Positions 5,776 through 11,670 of a stretch of DNA of 11,670 nucleotides are shown here, piece by piece. The position numbers and the translations under genes are program-made. The notes under the pieces were generated by a model that saw only the letters and a list, made by a program, of their open reading frames with translations, searched no databases and was not told the origin of the DNA. Every line of letters begins with the position of its first letter. Position 1 is the first letter of the stretch. The DNA is from Oscillospiraceae bacterium. Its GTDB lineage: Bacteria > Bacillota > Clostridia > Oscillospirales > Ruminococcaceae. The stretch is from positions 1 to 11,670 of the forward strand of contig JAQUTM010000062.1 in the NCBI GenBank assembly GCA_028694405.1, read 5' to 3'.

Positions 5776-6647
5776 TATTCATTTGTCTCCTTTTTATATT
5801 TTCCTAATAAATTGGTAAAAGCAAGTAACTGTTCATCGCTGTAAAAGCTTACAGTTAAGCTTCCCTTTCCTTTTTTATAGTTCACCTTTACTTCTGTGCC
5901 AAGTACCTGTTTTAAACTATGCTCTGTCTCCACAGCTAACGTATCAATAGGTTTCATTGTGGCTTTTACCGGGCCTTTTTTCAATTTTTTACATAAATCT
6001 TCAGTGCTGCGTACAGATAGCCCTTGTGCAGCTATTATTTCTGCTGCTTGCTCTTGCAAATCTACATTCTCTAGGCTTAACAACACTTTAGCATGTCCTG
6101 TAGTAATAAAGCCCTCTTGCAGCATATCCAATACTTTATCACTCAGCGCCAATAAGCGCAATGCATTTGCTATGACAGGGCGGCTTTTACCCAGCTTTTT
6201 GGCGGCTTGCTCTTGCGTTAAATTTCCCGCCTCCATAAGTTGTTTATAGCCTTTTGCTTCTTCCACCGGGTTTAAGTCTTCTCGTTGCAGGTTTTCAATT
6301 AACGCAATTTCTCTTGCAACATCATCTGTCACGTCCATAACCACTGCCGGTATCTCTAACAGGCCTGCTGCACGCGCCGCCCTAAATCTCCGTTCGCCGG
6401 CAATAATACTGTATCCGCCCAATGGCTTTGGACGAAGCACTATAGGCGTTACTACTCCGTGCTGTGTAACACTCGCCGTTAAATCTGCCAAAGCTTCTTC
6501 ATCAAAAACCTTACGGGGCTGATTTTTATCCGGTTCAATCTCCGCCAGTTTTATGGTTGTTGGCGCAATATTTCCTGCACCTGTACCGGCACTATCTATA
6601 AATAAGGAATCCAATCCGCGGCCTAACCCGCCTTTTTTTACCGCCAT
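5775..6647 (-). CDS. parB: Chromosome-partitioning protein ParB (Spo0J)
   Basis: DNA-bound CTPase clamp that loads at parS, spreads along DNA and with ParA and SMC organises and segregates the origin region. Its 290 residues are typical. Residues 1-16 carry the GLGRGLDSLF motif that activates ParA. The CTP-binding boxes are GERRFRAA (84-91) and ENLQREDLNP (118-127). A helix-turn-helix spans about 144-168. The four positions that separate ParB from Noc read Arg156, Ala162, Ala167 and Gly184, the ParB type except Ala for the usual Thr. A dimerisation domain follows at the C-terminus. GGGAG seven bases upstream fixes the ATG. parS lies 28 bp upstream of the start. Confidence 0.97.
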   Translation of the reverse strand: MAVKKGGLGRGLDSLFIDSAGTGAGNIAPTTIKLAEIEPDKNQPRKVFDEEALADLTASVTQHGVVTPIVLRPKPLGGYSIIAGERRFRAARAAGLLEIPAVVMDVTDDVAREIALIENLQREDLNPVEEAKGYKQLMEAGNLTQEQAAKKLGKSRPVIANALRLLALSDKVLDMLQEGFITTGHAKVLLSLENVDLQEQAAEIIAAQGLSVRSTEDLCKKLKKGPVKATMKPIDTLAVETEHSLKQVLGTEVKVNYKKGKGSLTVSFYSDEQLLAFTNLLGKYKKETNE

Positions 6648-6675
6648 TCCACTACTCCCCTCTAAAACTTCTTAT

Positions 6676-6691
6676 TGTTCCACGTGGAACA
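6676..6691. promoter_or_regulatory. parS site 1
   Basis: TGTTCCACGTGGAACA is a perfect 16-bp palindrome matching the Bacillota parS consensus (TGTTNCACGTGAAACA type). It begins one base after the parA stop codon, in the 45-bp gap between parA and parB, so ParB loading here could affect transcription into parB and serS. Confidence 0.95.
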
Positions 6692-6692
6692 T

Positions 6693-7454
6693 TTATTTAT
6701 TATTGGCCAAAAGTTCGGCTGCTAATTCATTATATGCCGCCGCACCTTTGCTGGCAGGGTCATAATAATTAACAGGCATACCAAAACTAGGTGCTTCGCT
6801 TAACCTTACATTGCGTGGTACTGTTGTTTTGTAAACCTTATTATTAAAGTATTTTTTCACCTCTTGTACAACTTGTAAGGTTAAATTTAACCGTCCGTCA
6901 TACATAGTCAGCAACACACCTTCAATATCAATATATTTATTGTACATGTTTTTTACGGTACGAATGGTGTTCATTAGTTCACTTAGCCCTTCTAATGCAA
7001 AAAATTCGCATTGAATAGGCACTAATACCGTATCACAGGCACACAATCCGTTTAAAGTTAACAAATCAAGCGATGGCGGGCTGTCGATAAATATGTAATC
7101 ATAATTATTTACCACACTGGCAATTCCATCGCGTAAGCGGCTTTCCCTTCTTTCTAGGGAAACCAATTCAATACCTGCACCTGCAAGTTGTGTATTAGAA
7201 GGAATTACATCTACACCAAATTGTGTTTTAATCGTTGCCTGCTCTGCGGTAGCGTTTCCTATCAGTAAATCATAAACGCTGTATTCTGCATTTTTTTTTG
7301 CAATTCCATATCCACTGGAAGTATTGCCTTGCGGGTCTAAATCTACAATCAAAACTTTTTTTCCTGTGGCGGCAACGGCACTGGAAAGATTAACAGCTGT
7401 GGTGGTTTTGCCTACGCCACCTTTTTGGTTGGCTATAGCTATAACTTTGCCCAC
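6693..7454 (-). CDS. parA: Chromosome-partitioning ATPase ParA (Soj)
   Basis: MinD/ParA-family ATPase that binds DNA non-specifically as an ATP dimer; ParB stimulates its hydrolysis. In Bacillota it also controls DnaA. The 253 residues match the family. The deviant Walker A KGGVGKTTT is at 11-19 with the signature Lys11, the Walker A' region DLDPQGN is near 38-44, and the Walker B-like IFIDSPPSLD lies near 121-130. The start is GTG (7452-7454), supported by AAGGAG nine bases upstream; no better in-frame ATG exists. The first ten bases of the gene are complementary to a segment of its leader (7547-7556). It is preceded by an extended -10 promoter and parS site 2 and followed by parS site 1 and parB. 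Confidence 0.97.
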   Translation of the reverse strand: MGKVIAIANQKGGVGKTTTAVNLSSAVAATGKKVLIVDLDPQGNTSSGYGIAKKNAEYSVYDLLIGNATAEQATIKTQFGVDVIPSNTQLAGAGIELVSLERRESRLRDGIASVVNNYDYIFIDSPPSLDLLTLNGLCACDTVLVPIQCEFFALEGLSELMNTIRTVKNMYNKYIDIEGVLLTMYDGRLNLTLQVVQEVKKYFNNKVYKTTVPRNVRLSEAPSFGMPVNYYDPASKGAAAYNELAAELLANNK

Positions 7455-7556
7455 GGTATTTCACTCCTTTTTATTCTCTCTTATAGGGGTTTTATGCCTA
7501 AATTTATAAATTTATCATTTTCTGAAATGAATTTATAACTGTTTTTGTGGGCAAAG
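7445..7556 (-). promoter_or_regulatory. Leader segment complementary to the parA start codon region
   Basis: In the minus-strand transcript CTTTGCCCAC (7556-7547) is exactly complementary to GTGGGCAAAG (7454-7445), which contains the GTG start codon of parA. With one bulged base the pairing extends to 12 bp. The 90-nt loop between the arms includes the ribosome binding site and an AT-rich 16-bp palindrome (7499-7514). Confidence 0.5.
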
Positions 7557-7652
7557 GTTGTTTTTTCGTTTACCCTGATTTTACAAAATAAAATTTTATT
7601 GTTCTGCTACGGTTATTTCATGTTTATATACATATTAACCGGCAATATTTTT

Positions 7653-7661
7653 ATTATAGCA
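7653..7661 (-). promoter_or_regulatory. Probable extended -10 promoter of parA
   Basis: On the minus strand TGCTATAAT combines a TGn extension with a consensus TATAAT. The -35 position, 17 bp upstream, holds only TTTAAA, as is tolerated with an extended -10. Initiation near 7646 would give a leader of about 190 nt for parA. Confidence 0.6.
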
Positions 7662-7715
7662 CACTCATAATGCCTTTTAAAGTATCCAATATGATTTTGG
7701 CTATTTCTGTTTAAA

Positions 7716-7731
7716 TGTTCCACGTGGAACA
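7716..7731. promoter_or_regulatory. parS site 2
   Basis: TGTTCCACGTGGAACA is identical to parS site 1 and here sits in a 20-bp perfect palindrome (7714-7733). It lies about 55 bp upstream of the parA -10 element, between the noc-like gene and parA, and so flanks parA together with site 1. Confidence 0.95.
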
Positions 7732-7800
7732 TTATTTTTTTTAATATTTTACGCCAAAAAAGCAAATGTTTATTAAATTTATGTTTTTAATACAAAATAA

Positions 7801-7845
7801 CACGCAAACAGGCAGTAGCTAAATATACTACTGCCTGTTTGCGTG
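7801..7845 (-). terminator. Strong hairpin terminator of the noc-like gene
   Basis: A perfect 18-bp stem (7801-7818 with 7828-7845; arms CACGCAAACAGGCAGTAG and its complement) with a 9-nt loop lies 15 bp after the stop codon. On the minus strand it is followed by TTATTTTGTATT, a broken but adequate T-rich tract. It separates the noc-like gene from parA. Confidence 0.85.
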
Positions 7846-7859
7846 TTGTAAGGAAATAT

Positions 7860-8666
7860 TTATTGTAAAGGTGTTGTAGTTGTAGGAATGCGAACCACAT
7901 ATTCTATGTATTCTTCTGTATCGGTTCGACTGGCAACAGCAGGTACTCCTGCTGTTTTCATAATATTTACGGCTTTGTTTATTGTATTTATAAAAATGCG
8001 CACATCTCTTACCATAACATTCGTTTTTGGCTTTTTCTTTGTTTTCTCTTGCATTTTATTTTCTACTAATTGTTCTGTTTGGCTTACACTTAAATATTTT
8101 TCTGCCGCTTGTTTCAAAACCAAAGTGCGCTGGTCTTCTTTAACCAGTTTTAATACAGCCCGTGCATGGCGCTCAGTTAAACCGCCTTCTATGCAAATTT
8201 TTTGTTGCTCCTCGTTTAACGCTAATATTCTTAACTTATTGGCTAAAGTAGGCTGCGCCATACCTAACCGTAAGGCTGCTTCCTCTTGGGTGCAGTGCCA
8301 CATAAGCAGCAAGCTTTTAATGGCTTTTGCTTGCTCAAAACAATTAAGCTCAGCTCGCTGTAAATTTTCCAACAATCCTAAAGTAGCACTTTTTACATCT
8401 TCTAAATTGCAAATAATTGCAGGTATTTGTTTTTCTCCTAACTGCCTCATAGCCCGCAAGCGGCGTTCCCCTGCTATTAATTGATATTTTCCGTTTTCGG
8501 TTTTTCTTACACTTACAGGTTGCAGCAAACCGTTTTGTTGAATACTGCACTGTAAATTAATTAAATCTTGTTCACTAAAAAATGTACGCGCTTGAAACGG
8601 AGAAGGTTCAATTTTTTCTATATCTATTAAAAAAACTTTTGTCTGCACTTTTTCCAGCATAACCAT
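7860..8666 (-). CDS. noc: Noc-like ParB paralogue (nucleoid occlusion family)
   Basis: ParB/Noc-family DNA-binding CTPase of 268 residues located where Bacillus has noc, between rsmG and parA. The CTP boxes are GERRLRAM (66-73) and ENLQRAEL (100-107), the latter followed by NCFEQ instead of the usual NPxE. The helix-turn-helix spans about 125-150. The four specificity positions are Gln138, Lys144, Ala149 and Arg166, against Q-K-K-R in Noc and R-T-A-G in ParB (from memory of published work). The N-terminus has only about ten residues before the ParB core and lacks the amphipathic helix with which Bacillus Noc binds membrane; the frame upstream contains no other start before a stop. AGGGG supports ATG 8666, though a second ATG two codons later is possible. 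Division-site control is therefore not certain; it could be a second partition or DNA-condensing protein. Confidence 0.85.
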   Translation of the reverse strand: MVMLEKVQTKVFLIDIEKIEPSPFQARTFFSEQDLINLQCSIQQNGLLQPVSVRKTENGKYQLIAGERRLRAMRQLGEKQIPAIICNLEDVKSATLGLLENLQRAELNCFEQAKAIKSLLLMWHCTQEEAALRLGMAQPTLANKLRILALNEEQQKICIEGGLTERHARAVLKLVKEDQRTLVLKQAAEKYLSVSQTEQLVENKMQEKTKKKPKTNVMVRDVRIFINTINKAVNIMKTAGVPAVASRTDTEEYIEYVVRIPTTTTPLQ

Positions 8667-8699
8667 TCTCGCCCCTTTTTTATAGTTTTCAACTTTTTT

Positions 8700-8728
8700 A
8701 TTTTACTTTGTTAAAAAGTATTTTCCAA
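8700..8728 (-). promoter_or_regulatory. Probable promoter of the noc-like gene
   Basis: On the minus strand TTGGAA (8728-8723) and TAAAAT (8705-8700) have 17-bp spacing, matching consensus at four and five of six positions. Initiation near 8693 gives a leader of about 27 nt with the ribosome binding site AGGGG. Confidence 0.5.
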
Positions 8729-8805
8729 TAAAATTTTGTGTGGATTTTTAATTTAACAAAAAATGATTTCTCACTCTCTTTATCTATTAAAATTTATTAT
8801 TCTTT

Positions 8806-8900
8806 AAAAAAATACATCTGTGTTATTCCTTTTACAAAAGCAAAACAAACTTCTTAAAAAAGTACATTTTTCTTTGGTAACTAAAGAATAACACAGATGT
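8806..8900 (-). terminator. Large hairpin with T-run downstream of rsmG
   Basis: ACATCTGTGTTATTC (8814-8828) and GAATAACACAGATGT (8886-8900) are 15-bp perfect inverted repeats with a 57-nt AT-rich interior. On the minus strand the stem is followed by a T7 tract (8812-8806), so it can terminate the mnmE-mnmG-rsmG transcript. The loop is much larger than in ordinary terminators. Confidence 0.6.
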
Positions 8901-8958
8901 GTTTTAATTTCCAGTAATTTCCATTTACAAGTTTCGACCTTTAGTAGACAAAATTTTG

Positions 8959-9660
8959 TCATTTTAAAGGTGATTTGCTAATTTTACCACCATTTCGTGG
9001 ATATTGCGGCGGAGTTTGCGATATTTTTTTGCACATTACCAAAGTGCGTACACTGCCATCGGGTAAAGTTGTTTCCACGGTATTTTGTAATTTACCACCC
9101 AGTTTTTTAATTGCGCCGCCTGCCTCCGCTTTTTCTGCAGTGGTATCTGCTGCCTTCATGGCAATAAACCACCCCTCCGGTTTTACAAGGGGCAAACAAT
9201 ATTCACTTAAAATATTTAACCCGGCTACTGCTCGGGCACTGGCTACATCAAATTTTTCTCTCCATTGCTTACGCGCTGCCTCTTCTGCGCGCTCTTTTAC
9301 AAATTCTGCTTGTATGCCAAGCCCTTCACAAGCAAATTTTAAAAATTCTACACGTTTCCCTGTTGGTTCCATTAAAGTAAGCTGCAATTCCGGTTTATAT
9401 AATTTTGCCACTATCCCCGGAAAACCTGCTCCCGTTCCCACATCTACCAGTTTACCCTGTACTTGAGGCTGTGTAGCAAACAGTAGGCTGTCTAAAAAAT
9501 GTTTTTCCTCAATACCTTTTGGGTCTGTTATTGCGGTAAGATTTACTTTTTCATTATACTCTACCAACATTTGTGCATATAAATCCAACTGGTCAATACA
9601 ATGCGCAATTTCTATCCCATATTGTTGGGCAGTTTGTACCATTCGCTGTTTATCAATCAT
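8959..9660 (-). CDS. rsmG: 16S rRNA (guanine-N7)-methyltransferase RsmG (GidB)
   Basis: Cytoplasmic SAM-dependent enzyme that methylates N7 of G527 (E. coli numbering) in the 530 loop of 16S rRNA; loss gives low-level streptomycin resistance in other bacteria. About 233 residues, normal for the family. Motif I is VDVGTGAGFPG (near 72-82), followed by the LMEPTGKRVEFLKF strand-helix and ASARAV. The C-terminal TPPQYPRNGG corresponds to the family's TPxxYPRxxG. Two adjacent starts are possible, GTG at 9663-9661 and ATG at 9660-9658; the ATG is preferred because GAGG lies eight bases upstream. The gene abuts mnmG, whose last codons contain the ribosome binding site. Confidence 0.97.
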   Translation of the reverse strand: MIDKQRMVQTAQQYGIEIAHCIDQLDLYAQMLVEYNEKVNLTAITDPKGIEEKHFLDSLLFATQPQVQGKLVDVGTGAGFPGIVAKLYKPELQLTLMEPTGKRVEFLKFACEGLGIQAEFVKERAEEAARKQWREKFDVASARAVAGLNILSEYCLPLVKPEGWFIAMKAADTTAEKAEAGGAIKKLGGKLQNTVETTLPDGSVRTLVMCKKISQTPPQYPRNGGKISKSPLK

Positions 9661-9663
9661 CAC

Positions 9664-11559
9664 TTATTCCTCTTTTTTATTTTGGGCACGGCGCACGGTA
9701 AGCTCCAGCATAAGCATAGAAATATCCGCAGGGCTCACTCCGGGAATTCTCGCCGCTTGACCTAAATTTTCGGGTTTTACGCGGGCAAGCTTTTCTCTGG
9801 CTTCTAACCGAAGCCCTGCAAACGCAGCATAGTCAAAATCGGTGGGAATTTTCATGTTTTCTTGTTTTTGTACAGCTTTTATCTGGCTTTGCTGCCGCTT
9901 AATATACCCGTCATATTTAATTTCTGTCTCTATTCGGTGCGAGATAAACAAAGTTACTTCCGGGTTTTCTCCCGCTAATGCCACTACGTCCTCATAACTT
10001 AACTGTGGCCTTTTTAATAAATCAAAAGCTGAAATACCGCTGTTTAACGTATTTAATCCATGTTTTTCTAAAAGTGCCTGCACTTCGGTAGGCTTAAAAA
10101 AAGTTTTTTGCAAGCGCTGTATTTCTTCTTGCTTTATACGCTGTGTATTTTCATATTCTGCCCAGCGTGCCGCATCTACCAAACCAATTTCATAGCCAAG
10201 CGGTGTAAGCCTTTCGTCAGCGTTATCTTGACGCAGATATAAACGGTATTCACTTCGGCTTGTCATCATACGGTAAGGGTCACTTACGCCTTTTGTAACC
10301 AAGTCATCAATTAGCGTGCCAATATAACTGTTTTGACGCGTTAATGTAAAAGGCTCTTTTTTTTGTATAAACAACGCAGCGTTAATACCGGCAATTAAAC
10401 CTTGTGCCGCGGCTTCTTCATAGCCGCTTGTGCCATTAAATTGGCCTGCACCGTAAAGTCCCTGTACATTTTTAAAAGCAAGGGACGCATTTAACTGCAA
10501 CGGGTCTATACAATCATACTCAATGGCATAAGCAGGACGCATAATTTCAAGATTTTCAAAACCGGTTATGGTTTTATACATGGCATTTTGAACTTCCTCA
10601 GGTAAGCTGCTGCTCATTCCCTGTAAATACATTTCGTCTGTTTCCATACCACAGGGCTCTACAAAAAGTTGATGTCTGGGTTTATCTCCAAAACGCACAA
10701 CCTTGTCCTCAATACTGGGGCAGTAACGTGGACCTATTCCTTCAATTTTTCCGCCATATAATGGGCTGCGGTGTAAGTTATCTTTAATTACCTGATGGGT
10801 TTCCTCGTTGGTATAAGCAATATAGCAGCTTACTTTATTTTCTAATTTGCCTTTTGTCATAAAACTAAAAGGTTCAATATAGTCGTCCCCGGGCTGCTCT
10901 TCCAATTTGCTGTAATTGATGCTGCGTGTATTAACGCGGGCAGGTGTACCGGTTTTAAAACGACGTAAAAAAACTCCAACTTCTCTTAAGCTTTCAGTAA
11001 GCCCAATCGCGGCATGGTGTCCATCGGGACCGGAAAGGTAACTCGCCTCTCCTACAAATATTTTTCCGCCCAAGTAAGTACCGGTTGCCACTACAACTGC
11101 CTTTGCCTCATAAAAAGCTTGCAGCTGTGTGTATACGCCTACAACTTTTTGACCCTCAAAGGCAAGGGCTGTAATTTCACCCTGTTTTAAATCTAAATTT
11201 TGGTGGCGCTCTAAATACTGTTTCATCCACTGGTGATATTTAGCACGGTCACTTTGTACGCGCAAACTGTGCACGGCGGGGCCCTTACCTTTATTTAACA
11301 TGCGACTTTGCAAAAAAGTAGCATCTGCCGCTTTTGCCATTACGCCGCCCAGTGCGTCAATTTCTCTTACCAAATGGCCCTTAGCTGTACCGCCAATAGA
11401 CGGGTTGCACGGCAAATTTCCAATACCGTCTAAAGTCATGGTAAACAAGGCTGTTTTTGCACCCAATTTTGCCGATGCCGCTGCAGCTTCAATTCCGGCA
11501 TGTCCCGCTCCAATTACAATAACATCGTAACTGCCTAACTTATTTTTATACTCACACAT
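9664..11559 (-). CDS. mnmG: tRNA uridine-5-carboxymethylaminomethyl(34) synthesis protein MnmG (GidA)
   Basis: FAD- and NADH-dependent enzyme that with MnmE builds the (carboxymethyl)aminomethyl group on U34 of tRNAs reading two-fold codon boxes, among them the Lys and Glu tRNAs encoded nearby. The 631 residues match the family. The FAD dinucleotide fold is IVIGAGHAGIEAA (14-26); signature CNPSIGG is at 51-57 (Cys51) and the second conserved cysteine is Cys280 in PRYCPSIEDKV. The GGQFNGTSGYEEAAAQG-like segment reads GAGQFNGTSGYEEAAAQG (370-387). The C-terminal MnmE- and tRNA-binding helical domain includes ARIPGVSPADISML (603-616). The start has only a modest ribosome binding site (GGGG, eight bases upstream), which is consistent with coupling to mnmE ending 28 bp earlier. 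Confidence 0.98.
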   Translation of the reverse strand: MCEYKNKLGSYDVIVIGAGHAGIEAAAASAKLGAKTALFTMTLDGIGNLPCNPSIGGTAKGHLVREIDALGGVMAKAADATFLQSRMLNKGKGPAVHSLRVQSDRAKYHQWMKQYLERHQNLDLKQGEITALAFEGQKVVGVYTQLQAFYEAKAVVVATGTYLGGKIFVGEASYLSGPDGHHAAIGLTESLREVGVFLRRFKTGTPARVNTRSINYSKLEEQPGDDYIEPFSFMTKGKLENKVSCYIAYTNEETHQVIKDNLHRSPLYGGKIEGIGPRYCPSIEDKVVRFGDKPRHQLFVEPCGMETDEMYLQGMSSSLPEEVQNAMYKTITGFENLEIMRPAYAIEYDCIDPLQLNASLAFKNVQGLYGAGQFNGTSGYEEAAAQGLIAGINAALFIQKKEPFTLTRQNSYIGTLIDDLVTKGVSDPYRMMTSRSEYRLYLRQDNADERLTPLGYEIGLVDAARWAEYENTQRIKQEEIQRLQKTFFKPTEVQALLEKHGLNTLNSGISAFDLLKRPQLSYEDVVALAGENPEVTLFISHRIETEIKYDGYIKRQQSQIKAVQKQENMKIPTDFDYAAFAGLRLEAREKLARVKPENLGQAARIPGVSPADISMLMLELTVRRAQNKKEE

Positions 11560-11587
11560 TTTATATGCCCCATTTCCTATTCGCGCC

Positions 11588-11670
11588 TTATTTACCCACG
11601 CAGAATTTTGAAAAAACTTCCTCTATAATTCCCTCGTGGGCATTCTCTCCCTTTAATTCATACAAAGCCT
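11588..11670 (-). CDS. mnmE: tRNA modification GTPase MnmE, C-terminal end (rest outside window)
   Basis: The minus-strand frame entering from the right edge reads LYELKGENAHEGIIEE and ends VFSKFCVGK before TAA. The terminal FCVGK is the conserved C[ILV]GK motif of MnmE, whose cysteine is important for activity. Only 26 full codons are present. MnmE partners MnmG, the next gene, in U34 modification. The context mnmE-mnmG-rsmG-noc-parA-parB supports the call. Confidence 0.93.
   Translation of the reverse strand, partial: ALYELKGENAHEGIIEEVFSKFCVGK

Noticed and set aside
5776..5800. T-box or other riboswitch controlling serS
   Set aside because: serS overlaps parB by one base, leaving no room for a leader, and no T-box motif is seen in the upstream coding sequence.
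7499..7514. 16-bp palindrome TAAATTTATAAATTTA in the parA leader
   Set aside because: It is made only of A and T in an AT-rich leader; such symmetry is expected by chance, so it is mentioned only within the leader feature.
7888..8484. Plus-strand open frame of 198 codons
   Set aside because: It lies antisense to the well-supported noc-like gene, has no good ribosome binding site and reads as a composition shadow rich in Ser/Cys/Phe.
8947..8960. 14-bp palindrome GACAAAATTTTGTC at the rsmG stop codon
   Set aside because: It is AT-rich, overlaps coding sequence and has no T-run, so it is compatible with chance.
8975..9466. Plus-strand open frame of 163 codons
   Set aside because: It is antisense to rsmG, whose motifs are unambiguous; there is no independent evidence for it.

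Overview
The window looks like an origin-proximal chromosomal region of a low-GC Bacillota bacterium (Clostridia or Negativicutes grade). The reasons are the gene order mnmE-mnmG-rsmG-noc-parA-parB, two Bacillota-type parS sites, strong purine-rich ribosome binding sites and AT-rich spacers. I cannot name the genus. By analogy with other Bacillota, oriC should lie beyond the right-hand end.

Right part (about 4490-11670, all minus strand): the end of mnmE, then mnmG and rsmG (tRNA and rRNA modification), a Noc-like ParB paralogue, parA (Soj), parB (Spo0J) and serS. mnmG/rsmG and parB/serS are packed to within a few bases or overlap. Two identical 16-bp parS palindromes flank parA. ParB would load and spread from these, ParA would act on it, and the Noc-like protein is a relative whose DNA-recognition residues are a mixture of ParB and Noc types and which has no membrane-binding N-terminus.

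Middle (3779-4272, minus strand): three tRNA genes. tRNA-Met and tRNA-Glu appear to share one strong promoter and are separated by a 78-bp element with 15-bp terminal inverted repeats. tRNA-Lys has its own near-perfect promoter. Terminator hairpins sit almost directly on the CCA ends of tRNA-Glu and tRNA-Lys.

Left-centre (1310-3780): an accessory, decaying stretch. It holds the multiply broken remains of a minus-strand gene for a beta-rich protein with repeated Ig-like units (1446-2454), a three-helix membrane protein whose repeat-containing tail is cut by an in-frame TAG (2607-3398, former end near 2496), and a possible membrane-protein scrap (3626-3727).

Left end (1-1310, plus strand): the C-terminal part of a sugar-type ABC transporter permease followed by a YesN-like response regulator with an AraC-type DNA-binding domain, closed by a strong terminator. 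The sensor kinase and the rest of the transporter would be outside the window.

I found no CRISPR array, insertion sequence, phage gene or complete novel multi-gene system. The most unusual signals are the mixed-specificity Noc-like protein, a leader segment able to pair with the parA start codon, the amber codon inside a tandem repeat, and the hairpin element between two tRNAs.
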